DNA of 64,000 bases, taken from the NCBI RefSeq assembly GCF_029589055.1, contig NZ_JARQZP010000007.1:1860001-1924000 (forward strand), in the 5' to 3' direction. Below the pieces are notes generated by a model that saw nothing but the letters and a program-made list of their open reading frames with translations, did no database searches and was not told the origin of the DNA. This stretch comes from Vibrio hannami. Its GTDB lineage: Bacteria > Pseudomonadota > Gammaproteobacteria > Enterobacterales > Vibrionaceae. Of the stretch, positions 17,909 to 26,763 are shown in pieces; within the stretch, counting starts at the first letter, position 1; every line of letters begins with the position of its first letter. The position numbers and the translations under genes were made by a program.

Positions 17909-18832
17909 TTACATCCTATCAATACGTTCTTTAACGCTAAGAACCTTCTCTGCATACCTAGGATCGGTTGCATAACCTGCTTTATGAATACCATGAATAA
18001 AGGATTCTGAATTGCCTTGTTGGGCAAGTGTTTCGCTATATCTTGGATTCTGGTTCAGGAAGCGAACAAAATCGTTAAAACTCTCTTCGTAGCTGTTATA
18101 GGAACGGAACGAGGCGTTCTCTTTAACAGGAACATTGTCATGGAATTCCAGAGTCTGAGTGGCTACCTTATCACCTTTCCAGCTTCTGTCCGCTTTAATG
18201 TTGAATAGGTTATTACTGCTACCCATCGAGTTTCTAGTGATCTTCTGACCCCAACCGGTTTCAAGCGCTGCCTGAGCAATAAGTAGAGAAGGTTCAATAC
18301 CAAGTGCTTTTGCTGCTCGTTCAGCGTAAGGCGTCATAGACTTAACAAACTGTTCTGGAGATTCAAATCTTGATGGTTCTTGTACCTTGTTTGAGGTCAT
18401 AACATTGATTGCATCGTCAGCTGCTTGCCTTGCTTTAGATGAATCTACCGGTAATCGCAGAGAGGTATCCAGCGCCGCATTGCGCATTACTATTTCGGTG
18501 TCGTCCATCTCTGTGCCAGCACTTAGCTGCGCGACAATCATATCCGCAAGCCCAAGAGAGCCTGATGCACTTAGTTCACTCGCCATCTGCTCATCCAGCA
18601 TCTGACGATAAAAATCCTGGTTTCCACTCTTCATCAGGTCTGATTCGAAGGTAGAATTCGCATCACGCATCGACTTAAACAGCATATTGGTAAAAATAGA
18701 CTCGAACTGTTTTGCAGCAGCTTTAAGGGCCTCTTTCTGATCCGTATCATCACCGCCAACCGCATCTTTACGTAGGTTGTCTAAGCTAGCGATATCATGA
18801 ATAAAACCGATGTCATTTCCGTTGTTAATCAC
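17909..18832 (-). CDS. flgJ: FlgJ, rod cap and peptidoglycan hydrolase
   Basis: FlgJ caps the growing rod with its N-terminal domain and cuts peptidoglycan with its C-terminal glucosaminidase domain. The 307-residue protein shows KQFESIFTNMLFKSMRDAN in the rod-cap part (about 40-60) and SLLIAQAALETGWGQ with the catalytic Glu in the hydrolase part (about 200), followed by NLFNIKA. The start is a GTG at 18832 with AAGGAGC upstream, 10 bp after flgI. It is the last gene of the flgF-flgJ operon. Confidence 0.95.
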   Translation of the reverse strand: MINNGNDIGFIHDIASLDNLRKDAVGGDDTDQKEALKAAAKQFESIFTNMLFKSMRDANSTFESDLMKSGNQDFYRQMLDEQMASELSASGSLGLADMIVAQLSAGTEMDDTEIVMRNAALDTSLRLPVDSSKARQAADDAINVMTSNKVQEPSRFESPEQFVKSMTPYAERAAKALGIEPSLLIAQAALETGWGQKITRNSMGSSNNLFNIKADRSWKGDKVATQTLEFHDNVPVKENASFRSYNSYEESFNDFVRFLNQNPRYSETLAQQGNSESFIHGIHKAGYATDPRYAEKVLSVKERIDRM

Positions 18833-18842
18833 TTTACGCTCC

Positions 18843-19934
18843 TTAGATGACGATCAGTTGGCCTTCGATAGCACCAGCTTGTTTAAGCGCCTGAAGGATT
18901 GCCATTAAATCAGAAGGTGCAGCACCAACTTCATTAACCGCACGCACTAAATCATCCAGCGTAAGGCCTGGCTCAAATTTAAACATTTTGCCCTGTTCTT
19001 CTGTTACCGCAATATCTGAATCAGGTACAACAACCGTTTCACCACCAGCGAAGGCGTTTGGCTGGCTAACATTCAGGTTTTCCTTGATAGCCACCGTCAT
19101 TCCACCGTGGGTAACCGCAGCAGGTTTTAGCCTTACATGCTGACCAACAACAATGGTTCCTGTCCGGGAGTTAACGATGATTTTGGCAGAGCCTTCGGCT
19201 GGATTAAACTCAACGTTCTCTATGGCTGACAGAAAGGCAACGCGCTGACTGACATCACGCGGCGCACGAACCTTTACCGATGTAGCGTCGACTGCTGAAG
19301 CCATCTGAGGACCAAGGAAGTTGTTGACCGCATCAGCCATACGCTGAGCAGTTGTGAAATCGGATTCAAGAAGGTTAAAAGTGATGAAGTCACCACGGCC
19401 AAATGGGTTAGGAACTTCGCGCTCAACCATACCACCGCCAGAAATCAAACCAACCGTTGGATTATTACCAACGATTTTAGACCCATCGGCACCTTCAGCA
19501 CTAAATCCACTCACCACAAGGTTACCCTGAGCTACGGCGTAGACTTCTCCGTCCATACCTTTGAGGAAGGTCTGCAATAACGTGCCACCTCGTAGACTTT
19601 TCGCAGAGCCAATCGAGGAAACCGTTACATCCACTTTCTGGCCTTGCTTAGAAAAAGCTGGCATCTCCGCTGTAACAATAACTGCAGCTACGTTTTTGGT
19701 CTTTGGCTTGGTTCCAGCTGGTAACTGAATACCAAAATTTTGCAGCATGGCGTTAAAGCTTTGGTCGGTAAATGGTGTTGATTCACCTGTACCCGGCAAA
19801 CCAGTAACCAAACCGTAACCAACTAACTGGTTACTTCTTACCCCTGCAACTTCTGCAACATCTTTGATTCTCGCCGCATGTGCACTGGTAATCATTGTTA
19901 GGGTGCTTAGCACCAACACCATCAACTTTTTCAT
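18843..19934 (-). CDS. flgI: FlgI, P-ring protein
   Basis: FlgI builds the P ring in the peptidoglycan layer around the rod. The 363-residue precursor has a signal peptide (MKKLMVLVLSTLTMITSAHA) and then the conserved start ARIKDVAEVAGVRSNQLVGYG. The ATG at 19934 is preferred over an upstream in-frame codon at 19976 because it places the signal peptide at the N-terminus and follows AGAAGG. The conserved C-terminus VNEVGAAPSDLMAILQALKQAGAI (shown in part) is present. Confidence 0.95.
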   Translation of the reverse strand: MKKLMVLVLSTLTMITSAHAARIKDVAEVAGVRSNQLVGYGLVTGLPGTGESTPFTDQSFNAMLQNFGIQLPAGTKPKTKNVAAVIVTAEMPAFSKQGQKVDVTVSSIGSAKSLRGGTLLQTFLKGMDGEVYAVAQGNLVVSGFSAEGADGSKIVGNNPTVGLISGGGMVEREVPNPFGRGDFITFNLLESDFTTAQRMADAVNNFLGPQMASAVDATSVKVRAPRDVSQRVAFLSAIENVEFNPAEGSAKIIVNSRTGTIVVGQHVRLKPAAVTHGGMTVAIKENLNVSQPNAFAGGETVVVPDSDIAVTEEQGKMFKFEPGLTLDDLVRAVNEVGAAPSDLMAILQALKQAGAIEGQLIVI

Positions 19935-19998
19935 TGTTAAAACCTTCTCACCTGTCAAAGCTATATCGTCTGCCAAAAAGCTGACAACTCATGCTCTC

Positions 19999-20787
19999 TT
20001 ACAGAGATACATTAAAGAATCGTGCCAAGAATCCAGGCTCTTGCATATCTTGCTGTGTTCCAGTGCCAGAATACTTAATGCGAGCATTGGAAATACGAGT
20101 AGAAGCAATCGTGTTCTCAAATGAAATGTCATCCGGACGAATCGTGCCGCTCAGGCGGATATATTCGTCCCCGGTATTAAGTGTCAGCCACTTTTCGCCT
20201 CGAATCACCAGGTTGCCGTTTGCCAGAACTTCGATAACCTCAACGGTTATTGAGCCGGAAATACTGTTGCTCTGGTTTGCCGATGACGCACCGTTAAAGG
20301 CATTATCGTTATTGAGTTCGTAAGAGAAGTTGTAGTCGCCGATAGCCAGTTCCTGGCCACCAACGGAAAGAGGGTCCATAGAGGCAGCATTACTCTTCGA
20401 TAGATCAGCATCTGCGCTCTTAGACGCAGCGGTACTTTCATCCAGAAGCACGGTTACTATGTCACCAATACCATGCGGCTTAGAATCATCATATAGATCG
20501 CTCGCAAAGTTAGCGTTAAAGAGTGAACCTGTTGCCGCCGCATAGTGTGCTGGCTTTGCACTAGGGTGAATTGGGGCCCATGCTGGATCACCAGCAATTG
20601 GATCCGTTCGACCGCGAAGCGTATCGATAATTCCAGTATCTTCCACTTCAGAACGATCCCCTTCTACAGCATCCACAACCGTTGTGGCTTGCTCAACATC
20701 AGTTCCTACGTCTTCTGTTTCGCCAATTCCTATAATAGAACAACCTGACAACATGGAAATCATCACTACGCTAAGTATACGTTTCAT
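19999..20787 (-). CDS. flgH: FlgH, L-ring lipoprotein
   Basis: FlgH forms the L ring in the outer membrane. The 262-residue precursor is a lipoprotein: the signal MKRILSVVMISMLSGC ends in the lipobox LSGC with Cys at residue 16. The family motifs GDIVTVLLDESTAASKSADA and NGNLVIRGEKWLTLN are present. The ATG at 20787 is preferred over the GTG at 20796 because the signal begins there. It lies between flgG and flgI in the same operon. Confidence 0.95.
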   Translation of the reverse strand: MKRILSVVMISMLSGCSIIGIGETEDVGTDVEQATTVVDAVEGDRSEVEDTGIIDTLRGRTDPIAGDPAWAPIHPSAKPAHYAAATGSLFNANFASDLYDDSKPHGIGDIVTVLLDESTAASKSADADLSKSNAASMDPLSVGGQELAIGDYNFSYELNNDNAFNGASSANQSNSISGSITVEVIEVLANGNLVIRGEKWLTLNTGDEYIRLSGTIRPDDISFENTIASTRISNARIKYSGTGTQQDMQEPGFLARFFNVSL

Positions 20788-20822
20788 AACTCTCACTCTC
20801 TCACTCTATACCGCTAGTTCAG

Positions 20823-21611
20823 TTATAGCTGCTGGTTAACGAAGGACTGCATCTTGTCTACTGCCGAGATAACTTTCGAATTCATTTCGTAGACACGCTG
20901 AGCTTCGATCATATTTACCAGTTCTTCAGTTACGTTTACGTTAGAAGTTTCTAACATCGACTGACGAACCTGACCTAAACCTTCGAGCCCAGGAACCCCC
21001 TCTACCGCTTCACCACTCGCGCCAGTTGGTAAGTAAAGGTTTTGACCGATTGGTTCCAAACCACCAGGGTTTATAAAATCAACAGTGGTGATAGCACCCA
21101 CCACCTGGTTATCTTGCTGTCCACGAACACGCACTGACACTTCACCATCAGTACCTATGGTTACAGAGATGGCATCTTCCGGGATCGTGATTTCAGGCTC
21201 CAGCGCGTAGCCGGAACCAGAGGTAACTATCACGCCTTCATCATTCAGTGTGAATTGTCCGTTACGTGAGTAACCGATATTGCCGTCTGGCATCATGATC
21301 TGGAAGAAACCATCACCTTCAATCATCATGTCCAGGCTGTTGCTAGTCGTTTGTGCGTTCCCGTTAGTATGTATCTTTTGAGTCGCAACAACTTTAGAGC
21401 CAGCACCAAGCATCAAGCCACTTGGTAGTTCTGTGTTTTGAGAAGACTGGCCGCCTGCCTGATTAATATTCTGATAGAAAAGATCCTCAAACACTGCACG
21501 GCTCTTTTTGTAACCAACAGTGGAGGCGTTCGCCAGGTTATTTGAAATGGTAGAGATATTCGTCTGCTGAGCATCTAAACCTGTTTTACTTACCCATAAT
21601 GCCGGATGCAT
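20823..21611 (-). CDS. flgG: FlgG, distal rod protein
   Basis: FlgG forms the distal rod that crosses the periplasm. The 262-residue protein is of normal length and has both rod-family signatures: MHPALWVSKTGLDAQQTNI and ISNNLANASTVGYKKSRA at the N-terminus, and VNVTEELVNMIEAQRVYEMN at the C-terminus. It starts 13 bp after flgF. Confidence 0.97.
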   Translation of the reverse strand: MHPALWVSKTGLDAQQTNISTISNNLANASTVGYKKSRAVFEDLFYQNINQAGGQSSQNTELPSGLMLGAGSKVVATQKIHTNGNAQTTSNSLDMMIEGDGFFQIMMPDGNIGYSRNGQFTLNDEGVIVTSGSGYALEPEITIPEDAISVTIGTDGEVSVRVRGQQDNQVVGAITTVDFINPGGLEPIGQNLYLPTGASGEAVEGVPGLEGLGQVRQSMLETSNVNVTEELVNMIEAQRVYEMNSKVISAVDKMQSFVNQQL

Positions 21612-21624
21612 AACTTATCCCCTC

Positions 21625-22374
21625 TTAGCTCATTCGCAGCAGCGAATCAGAGGATTTATCCATCTCTTCTGCACTGCTCATCAGTTTGACTTGCATTTCA
21701 AACTGGCGCTGTAAATCAATCAAGTTTGTCATCTCACCAACGGCATTCACGTTACTGCCTTCAATAGCGCCGGTAAGAAGTCTTACGCCAGCATCGGCTT
21801 CAAAATTCACATTAGGATCTTTTGAACGGAACAGGCCGTTGGTGTCTTTAAATAGTGTTCGGCTATCCGGACGAGAAAGCTTAATACGACCAACCTCTTC
21901 GATAGCATCTGCCGGTGCACCCTGTGGTACAACGGAAATAGTGCCATCGCGGCCAATCTCGACTTTCGCAACAGGAACAGGAAGTGTGATAGGCGCGCCG
22001 TCATCATCCAGAACAAGGTGACCACTGCCATTTGAAAGCAGACCGGTTTCGTCGATATGCAGATTGCCATTTCGGGTTAAACCTTCTGCACCAGTTTTAT
22101 CCATTACCGAAATCCAGCCATCTCCTTCTACAGTGACATCTAGATCACGCCCGGTAGTGATAACACTTCCTTGAGCAAAACTATGTCCCGGACGCTCTGT
22201 CATGCTGAATACGCGAGACGGCAAACCTTCACCATACGCCTGCATTGAACGGGCCTGCGCTAAGTCGGCACGAAAACCGGTAGTACTTACGTTTGCCAGG
22301 TTGTTCGCTCTTAGCTGCATCGCCTGCATATTTTGCTTAGCGCCACTCATGGCAAGAAACAGTGCACGATCCAT
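21625..22374 (-). CDS. flgF: FlgF, proximal rod protein
   Basis: FlgF is a rod subunit exported by the flagellar apparatus. The 249-residue protein starts MDRALFLAMSGAKQNMQAMQ, has ANNLANVSTTGFRADLAQ, and ends with the conserved NAVGEMTNLIDLQRQFEMQV. It is the first gene of flgFGHIJ, and a sigma-54 promoter lies 36 bp upstream of the ATG. Confidence 0.96.
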   Translation of the reverse strand: MDRALFLAMSGAKQNMQAMQLRANNLANVSTTGFRADLAQARSMQAYGEGLPSRVFSMTERPGHSFAQGSVITTGRDLDVTVEGDGWISVMDKTGAEGLTRNGNLHIDETGLLSNGSGHLVLDDDGAPITLPVPVAKVEIGRDGTISVVPQGAPADAIEEVGRIKLSRPDSRTLFKDTNGLFRSKDPNVNFEADAGVRLLTGAIEGSNVNAVGEMTNLIDLQRQFEMQVKLMSSAEEMDKSSDSLLRMS

Positions 22375-22409
22375 AAATTTGCTCCAAAATTAACTTCTGG
22401 AACAGATAA

Positions 22410-22426
22410 AGCAATCAATGTGCCAA
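22410..22426 (-). promoter_or_regulatory. Sigma-54 promoter of flgFGHIJ
   Basis: The minus strand reads TTGGCACATTGATTGCT, a full match to TTGGCAC-N5-TTGC with 10 bases between GG and GC. It shows that the hook-rod genes are split into flgBCDE and flgFGHIJ units. Confidence 0.9.
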
Positions 22427-22508
22427 GTTTTATTTCAATTAAATATCAATAGGATACATTTAAATCAAATTTCTTTGCCGTAGTGGCAACTAGGAAAAGT
22501 GAAAGGAT

Positions 22509-22555
22509 TTGCCGATCAAAGCGGCAACAGGATCAAACCGTGGAATATCACGGTC
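22509..22555. repeat. Two adjacent hairpins after flgE
   Basis: TTGCCG/CGGCAA (22509-22527) and CCGTG/CACGG (about 22538-22553, extended by GATC on both sides) are two neighbouring dyads about 60-100 bp after the flgE stop. Neither has a real T tract, so a terminator role for flgBCDE is uncertain. Confidence 0.4.
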
Positions 22556-22613
22556 GATCCTTCAGATAATCGAAAGCTTGAAATGTCTATATAGCAATAT
22601 CTGTTAACTAAGA

Positions 22614-23918
22614 CTATCGAATTTGCAAAATAGTCTGCTGAGTCTGGTTATGAACTTCTAGTGAACGGGAGTTCGCCTGGAAGTTACGCTGAGCAGAAAT
22701 CAGATCCACCAACTCCTGAGTCATATCGATGTTCGACTGCTCAAGAGTACCATTGGTAATAGAGCCGAATGACCCTTTGTTAGATTCACCCCAGATCTTA
22801 TCGCCAGAGAACTGAGTCGAATCCCACTGAGTGCCACCTTTCTTGTCCAGCCCTTGCTCGTTCGCAACACGAACCAGAGCAACGCGACCAAGAGAGACGT
22901 TCTCACCATTGGAATAAGTGGCTAGAACTGTACCGTTTTCGTCAAAGTCCAGTTTAGTCAGGAAGCCGGTTGTTGCACCATCTTCATCGAACTTAACCAG
23001 TTCAAACGGAGCGGCAAATTGGGTTGCGCCATCCAGTTTAAGGCTAATAGCCTGGGTTGGATCGGCACCGTTCAGGTCAATCGGGTTCTCACCGGCACCA
23101 AGCTGTTCAGTAACGATTGGATTGCCACTGTTTAGACTTGCCAATGTACCATCGTTATTGAAGCGCATTGTATGACCAATATGCCCGGTAGCATTGGTGG
23201 CATCACCACCGGTGATATTTACAGGCTTTTCACCCGCTTCATCGGTAATGGTGTAATACGTTTGCCAGGTGTTTGGCTGCGTCATGTCTTTCAAGTAATA
23301 CGTTGTCATCTTGTAAGACTGACCCATTGAGTCGTAAACCGTTGAAGATGTTGAACGGTTGTAGGTTTCCTGATCGGTAAAATCAAACAGAGCAGGATCC
23401 TTCAGGTCACCGTTTGCCGGCAGGTTCACGCCAACTTCTACGTTTGCCGTCTGTTTTGGTTTACCAAACTCAGGTGGCACATTCAAAGGACTAGGCTCAT
23501 AAGAAAGCACTTCACCTGTATCCGGGTTCATCTGATAACCAAGCAGGAACTCATCGTTAGACGTTACCATATAGTTATCTTTATTCAGATGGAAAGCACC
23601 GTTACGGGTAAGCTCATTCTGCTGAGGAACCATGCGGTCTTTAGACACCGCGAAGAAACCAGTACCACCAATTCGCAAATCCATCGGGTTGTTGGTATAA
23701 ATACTGGAACCTTCGTGGAACTGCTGTGCTACCTTATTTGCCTGAACACCGCCGCCTGGAGTGGTTTTGGCGTTAGTAAATATTGAGCTTGAGTAAACAT
23801 CACCGAACTCCGCACGAGACTCTTTAAAGCCGTACGTATTGGCGTTGGCAATGTTGTTACTGGTTGTATTCAGGTCTAGCTGCGCGGCAGACAGACCACT
23901 TAAAGCTACATATGACAT
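22614..23918 (-). CDS. flgE: FlgE, hook protein
   Basis: FlgE is the subunit of the hook, the universal joint. The 434-residue protein has the conserved N-terminus MSYVALSGLSAAQLDLNTTS then NNIANANTYGFKESRAEFGD, and the C-terminus SNIDMTQELVDLISAQRNFQ. The length is normal for Vibrio. AGGAG precedes the ATG at 23918. It is the last gene of flgBCDE. Confidence 0.97.
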   Translation of the reverse strand: MSYVALSGLSAAQLDLNTTSNNIANANTYGFKESRAEFGDVYSSSIFTNAKTTPGGGVQANKVAQQFHEGSSIYTNNPMDLRIGGTGFFAVSKDRMVPQQNELTRNGAFHLNKDNYMVTSNDEFLLGYQMNPDTGEVLSYEPSPLNVPPEFGKPKQTANVEVGVNLPANGDLKDPALFDFTDQETYNRSTSSTVYDSMGQSYKMTTYYLKDMTQPNTWQTYYTITDEAGEKPVNITGGDATNATGHIGHTMRFNNDGTLASLNSGNPIVTEQLGAGENPIDLNGADPTQAISLKLDGATQFAAPFELVKFDEDGATTGFLTKLDFDENGTVLATYSNGENVSLGRVALVRVANEQGLDKKGGTQWDSTQFSGDKIWGESNKGSFGSITNGTLEQSNIDMTQELVDLISAQRNFQANSRSLEVHNQTQQTILQIR

Positions 23919-23947
23919 TTCAAATCTCCTAATCTAGCCAGCGTTAA

Positions 23948-24655
23948 TTACGCTTTGCCAACTTCTAGTACTTCAGCAAGTCGAACTGGGGAATCAAATC
24001 CAGCCAGATTGAGCAGTACATTACCATCACCTTTGCCAAGAAGGACGCTATTCACATTCGCATAAGTCGAAGTTTCAAACTCAGTGCTTTGTCCGTCTAA
24101 CAGGCCGCTGGCTTTAACGTTATATTTACCAGCCGGCAATGGATTACCGTTTTCGTCTTTACCGTCCCATTCAACACGATTGTCACCGGAAGGCTTCGCA
24201 CCCATATCGAGTGTACGAACCAATTGACCAAGCTCGTTTTCAACCCGAACAAATAAATTATCAACAGATTGAGGTAGCTTAACCATGGCTGCCATGCCAG
24301 CGTTATCGCCTTTAATGCCTGCAGCACCAGGGACCAACACATCACGTCCTACAAGTGACGAAGCTTGTAGAGCCTGATTAGAGGTCATAGATGAATTTAA
24401 GCTTTCAAACTGTCCATTCATCTTGTTGATGCCATCAACGGTCGCAAATGAAGCCATTTGCGCAATCATCTGGTCATTACTGACCGGCTTAAATGGGTCC
24501 TGCTGAGCAAGCTGCTTAGTGAGCAGGGAAAGAAAATCTTCTTGTTTGAGATCTTGTTTACCTGTGGTCTCCGTCGGCTGAGTCTGCTCTTTCTGGAGTT
24601 CTTTAAGCTGGTCAAGGTAGGATAATCCGCTCTGACCAACATTGTTGATTGCCAT
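23948..24655 (-). CDS. flgD: FlgD, hook cap protein
   Basis: FlgD is the scaffold under which FlgE assembles. The 235-residue protein has the conserved N-terminal segment KQEDFLSLLTKQLAQQDPFK then DQMIAQMASFATVDGINKMN, and a C-terminal FlgD Ig-like and tudor-like part (VEWDGKDENGNPLPAGKY). The order flgC-flgD-flgE and short gaps indicate one operon. Confidence 0.96.
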   Translation of the reverse strand: MAINNVGQSGLSYLDQLKELQKEQTQPTETTGKQDLKQEDFLSLLTKQLAQQDPFKPVSNDQMIAQMASFATVDGINKMNGQFESLNSSMTSNQALQASSLVGRDVLVPGAAGIKGDNAGMAAMVKLPQSVDNLFVRVENELGQLVRTLDMGAKPSGDNRVEWDGKDENGNPLPAGKYNVKASGLLDGQSTEFETSTYANVNSVLLGKGDGNVLLNLAGFDSPVRLAEVLEVGKA

Positions 24656-24673
24656 TACGCTATCTCCTTATCC

Positions 24674-25090
24674 TTATCGACCCATCTGCAGCGTACGCAG
24701 CAGCATTTGTTTACTTGCATCCGCTACCTGCACATTCGTTTGATACGAGCGGGAAGCAGAAATCATGTTAGCCATCTCTTCCATTACGTTAACGTTAGGC
24801 TTGTAGATATAGCCTTCTTCGTTAGCAAGTGGGTGATCAGGGTTATACTCCGCCTGCAGAGGCTTGTCGCTCTCTACAATGCCCATCACTTTAACCGGCA
24901 CGTTATGATCTCGGTTGTATTTCGCTTTACTTAACTCAGCCCCGAAAACAGCATGACGCGCTTTGTAGGTCTCTTTAGCCGAGCCACTCACACTGTCAGC
25001 GTTTGCCAGGTTACTAGAGGTGGTATTTAGACGAACAGATTCAGCGCTCATAGCAGAACCAGTCACATTGAATACATTAAACAGGCTCAT
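24674..25090 (-). CDS. flgC: FlgC, proximal rod protein
   Basis: FlgC is a proximal rod subunit. The 138-residue protein starts MSLFNVFNVTGSAMSAESVR and ends with the rod-family motif NVMEEMANMISASRSYQTNV. It starts 4 bp after the flgB stop. Length and motifs are normal for the family. Confidence 0.97.
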   Translation of the reverse strand: MSLFNVFNVTGSAMSAESVRLNTTSSNLANADSVSGSAKETYKARHAVFGAELSKAKYNRDHNVPVKVMGIVESDKPLQAEYNPDHPLANEEGYIYKPNVNVMEEMANMISASRSYQTNVQVADASKQMLLRTLQMGR

Positions 25091-25094
25091 CTAA

Positions 25095-25490
25095 TTATTC
25101 CCCTTTGATTGACTTAGTTAAGTTCTTGAATTTACTTCCAAGAAAATCCAGTGATGCCTGATGGCGAATCTGGTTTTGCATAAACAGGTTACGCTCTAAA
25201 TCCACATCCACCGTATTGCCATCACCAGTATCCGGTTGTGTTGGGATACGGTACATCTTTTCCCCTGTCACAGAAGAAGAGGCAGCGATATGCCGATCAT
25301 TGGTTCGGTTCAGACCAAAGTTTGCCCCTGACGTTGCCGCCTGAAGTGCTCTTTGGAAATCCATACCCTTCGATTTAAAGCCAGGAGTATTCGCTTGCGC
25401 AATATTGGTAGAGATAACCTCTGCATTGCGTTCACGCAGCCCCACCGTGTGTTGGTGGATTCCTAATGCGTTGTCAAAAGATATGGCCAT
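25095..25490 (-). CDS. flgB: FlgB, proximal rod protein
   Basis: FlgB is the first rod subunit over FliE. The 131-residue protein starts MAISFDNALGIHQHTVGLRE and has AEVISTNIAQANTPGFKSKG. The ATG at 25490 is the true start: a longer in-frame reading to 25640 covers the sigma-54 promoter and translates into a cysteine-rich stretch unlike any rod protein. First gene of flgBCDE. Confidence 0.96.
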   Translation of the reverse strand: MAISFDNALGIHQHTVGLRERNAEVISTNIAQANTPGFKSKGMDFQRALQAATSGANFGLNRTNDRHIAASSSVTGEKMYRIPTQPDTGDGNTVDVDLERNLFMQNQIRHQASLDFLGSKFKNLTKSIKGE

Positions 25491-25534
25491 ATGATGCCTC
25501 GATAACTTCAAAAGTGACTTACTACAGAAATAAA

Positions 25535-25551
25535 AGCAATCATCGTGCCAA
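25535..25551 (-). promoter_or_regulatory. Sigma-54 promoter of flgBCDE
   Basis: The minus strand reads TTGGCACGATGATTGCT, the full sigma-54 consensus (TTGGCACG-N4-TTGC). It lies 45 bp upstream of the flgB ATG. Confidence 0.92.
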
Positions 25552-25696
25552 ACTAAAGTATCACTAAAATTTTCTTCTATATCTGTACAACAATCGTTGC
25601 AAGCACAACATGTGCAACTTTCACGCCATAGTCGGGACATGATGGTGTGATTTGAAATGTCTTTTTGATATTAGCTTAGGAGGGAGGGAAAAGACA

Positions 25697-25829
25697 GGTT
25701 ACGGGTTACGGGTTACGGGTTACGGGTTACGGGTTACGGGTTACGGGTTACGGGTTACGGGTTACGGGTTACGGGTTACGGGTTACGGGTTACGGGTTAC
25801 GGGTTACGGGTTACGGGTTACGGGTTACG
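25697..25829. repeat. Tandem array of 19 copies of GGTTACG
   Basis: The 133 bases are exactly 19 perfect copies of the 7-base unit GGTTACG, with no variant unit. The plus strand therefore has GGG every 7 bases with 4-base loops, the pattern of a G-quadruplex-forming sequence. It lies between the cheR terminator and the flgB sigma-54 promoter, about 150 bp upstream of that promoter, where enhancer sites for FlrC would be expected. A frame that reads through it gives only a GYGLRVT peptide repeat and is not a gene. Confidence 0.97.
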
Positions 25830-25844
25830 CAAAATTTTGAAAAT

Positions 25845-25877
25845 AAAAAAGCGCAAATATCAACAACTATCTGCGCC
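25845..25877 (-). terminator. Terminator of cheV-cheR
   Basis: On the minus strand GGCGCA and TGCGC form a stem followed by TTTTTTA, about 50 bp after the cheR stop. A second dyad, AGGACG/CGTCCT, lies between it and cheR at 25895-25911. Confidence 0.75.
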
Positions 25878-25922
25878 TTCTGCCTGTAATCTGTAGGACG
25901 AAGTCCGTCCTGTTACCTACAT

Positions 25923-26750
25923 CTACTTTAACTTATAAATAATCCCTGGATTACAGCGAACCATCTCGAACTTGTCAGTCAGACCGGTAAGTGATTCAGA
26001 AGCACCCAACAAAAGATAACCACCAGGATTTAACGTACCAGCAATAGAGTTCAATACCTGAGATTTCATTTCAGGAGAAAAATAGATAAGTACGTTACGG
26101 CAAAATACGATATCGAACTTGCCAAGCAGAGCGTAACTCTCCATCAAGTTTTGCGGACGGAAATTAACTAACCGCTTAACGTTGTCCTTCACCTTCATTT
26201 TACCATCGCCAGCATCTTCAAAGAACACACGACGACGTTCAGGTGATAAACCTCGCCCTAGCGCCAGGTTGTCATAAACACCTGCACGACACATATCCAG
26301 CATGCTGGATGAAATATCAGTGGCTGTGATAGATACACTCGGAAGCAGCCCCGGCCTTTTGGTCTGGGTTTCCAAAATCGTCATCGCCATGGAGTAAGGC
26401 TCTTGACCTGAAGAGCTTGCTGCAGACCATATTTTTATTGGTCGTTTCTTTTCAGCCATCTCTGGCAACAACTTATCCGCTAACACGGCAAAGGGATAGC
26501 TATCCCTAAACCAGAGCGTTTCATTGGTCGTCATTGCATCAACGGCAGCAACACGCAGCTCGCGGTTGCGACCAGTCACAACATCTCTTAGCAAATCTGA
26601 AAGCGATCCAAGCTTGTATTTATTCACAAGCGGGCTTAAACGGCTTCTAACAAGATATTGCTTGCTATCACCAAGTACAATGCCACATTGTGATTCTAAA
26701 AAGCGACTAAACTCTTTATATTCTTGGTCGTTTATCGTAATCGCTGTCAT
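25923..26750 (-). CDS. cheR: CheR, chemoreceptor methyltransferase
   Basis: CheR methylates glutamates of chemoreceptors with S-adenosylmethionine during adaptation. The 275-residue protein has the helical N-terminal domain and the SAM-binding domain (KIWSAASSSGQEPYSMAMTI, FDIVFCRNVLIYFSPEMKSQ, GGYLLLGASESL). It starts 13 bp after the cheV stop, so the pair is an operon. This cheVR pair next to flgB is the standard Vibrio arrangement. Confidence 0.96.
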   Translation of the reverse strand: MTAITINDQEYKEFSRFLESQCGIVLGDSKQYLVRSRLSPLVNKYKLGSLSDLLRDVVTGRNRELRVAAVDAMTTNETLWFRDSYPFAVLADKLLPEMAEKKRPIKIWSAASSSGQEPYSMAMTILETQTKRPGLLPSVSITATDISSSMLDMCRAGVYDNLALGRGLSPERRRVFFEDAGDGKMKVKDNVKRLVNFRPQNLMESYALLGKFDIVFCRNVLIYFSPEMKSQVLNSIAGTLNPGGYLLLGASESLTGLTDKFEMVRCNPGIIYKLK

Positions 26751-26763
26751 TCGGTTCTCTTTA

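Noticed and set aside
25697..25829. CRISPR array
   Set aside because: The 7-base units are directly adjacent with no spacers, and no cas genes are present.
25652..25840. A 62-codon plus-strand frame through the GGTTACG array
   Set aside because: Its product is only a GYGLRVT repeat forced by the 7-base tandem DNA; there is no ribosome site and no gene-like ends.
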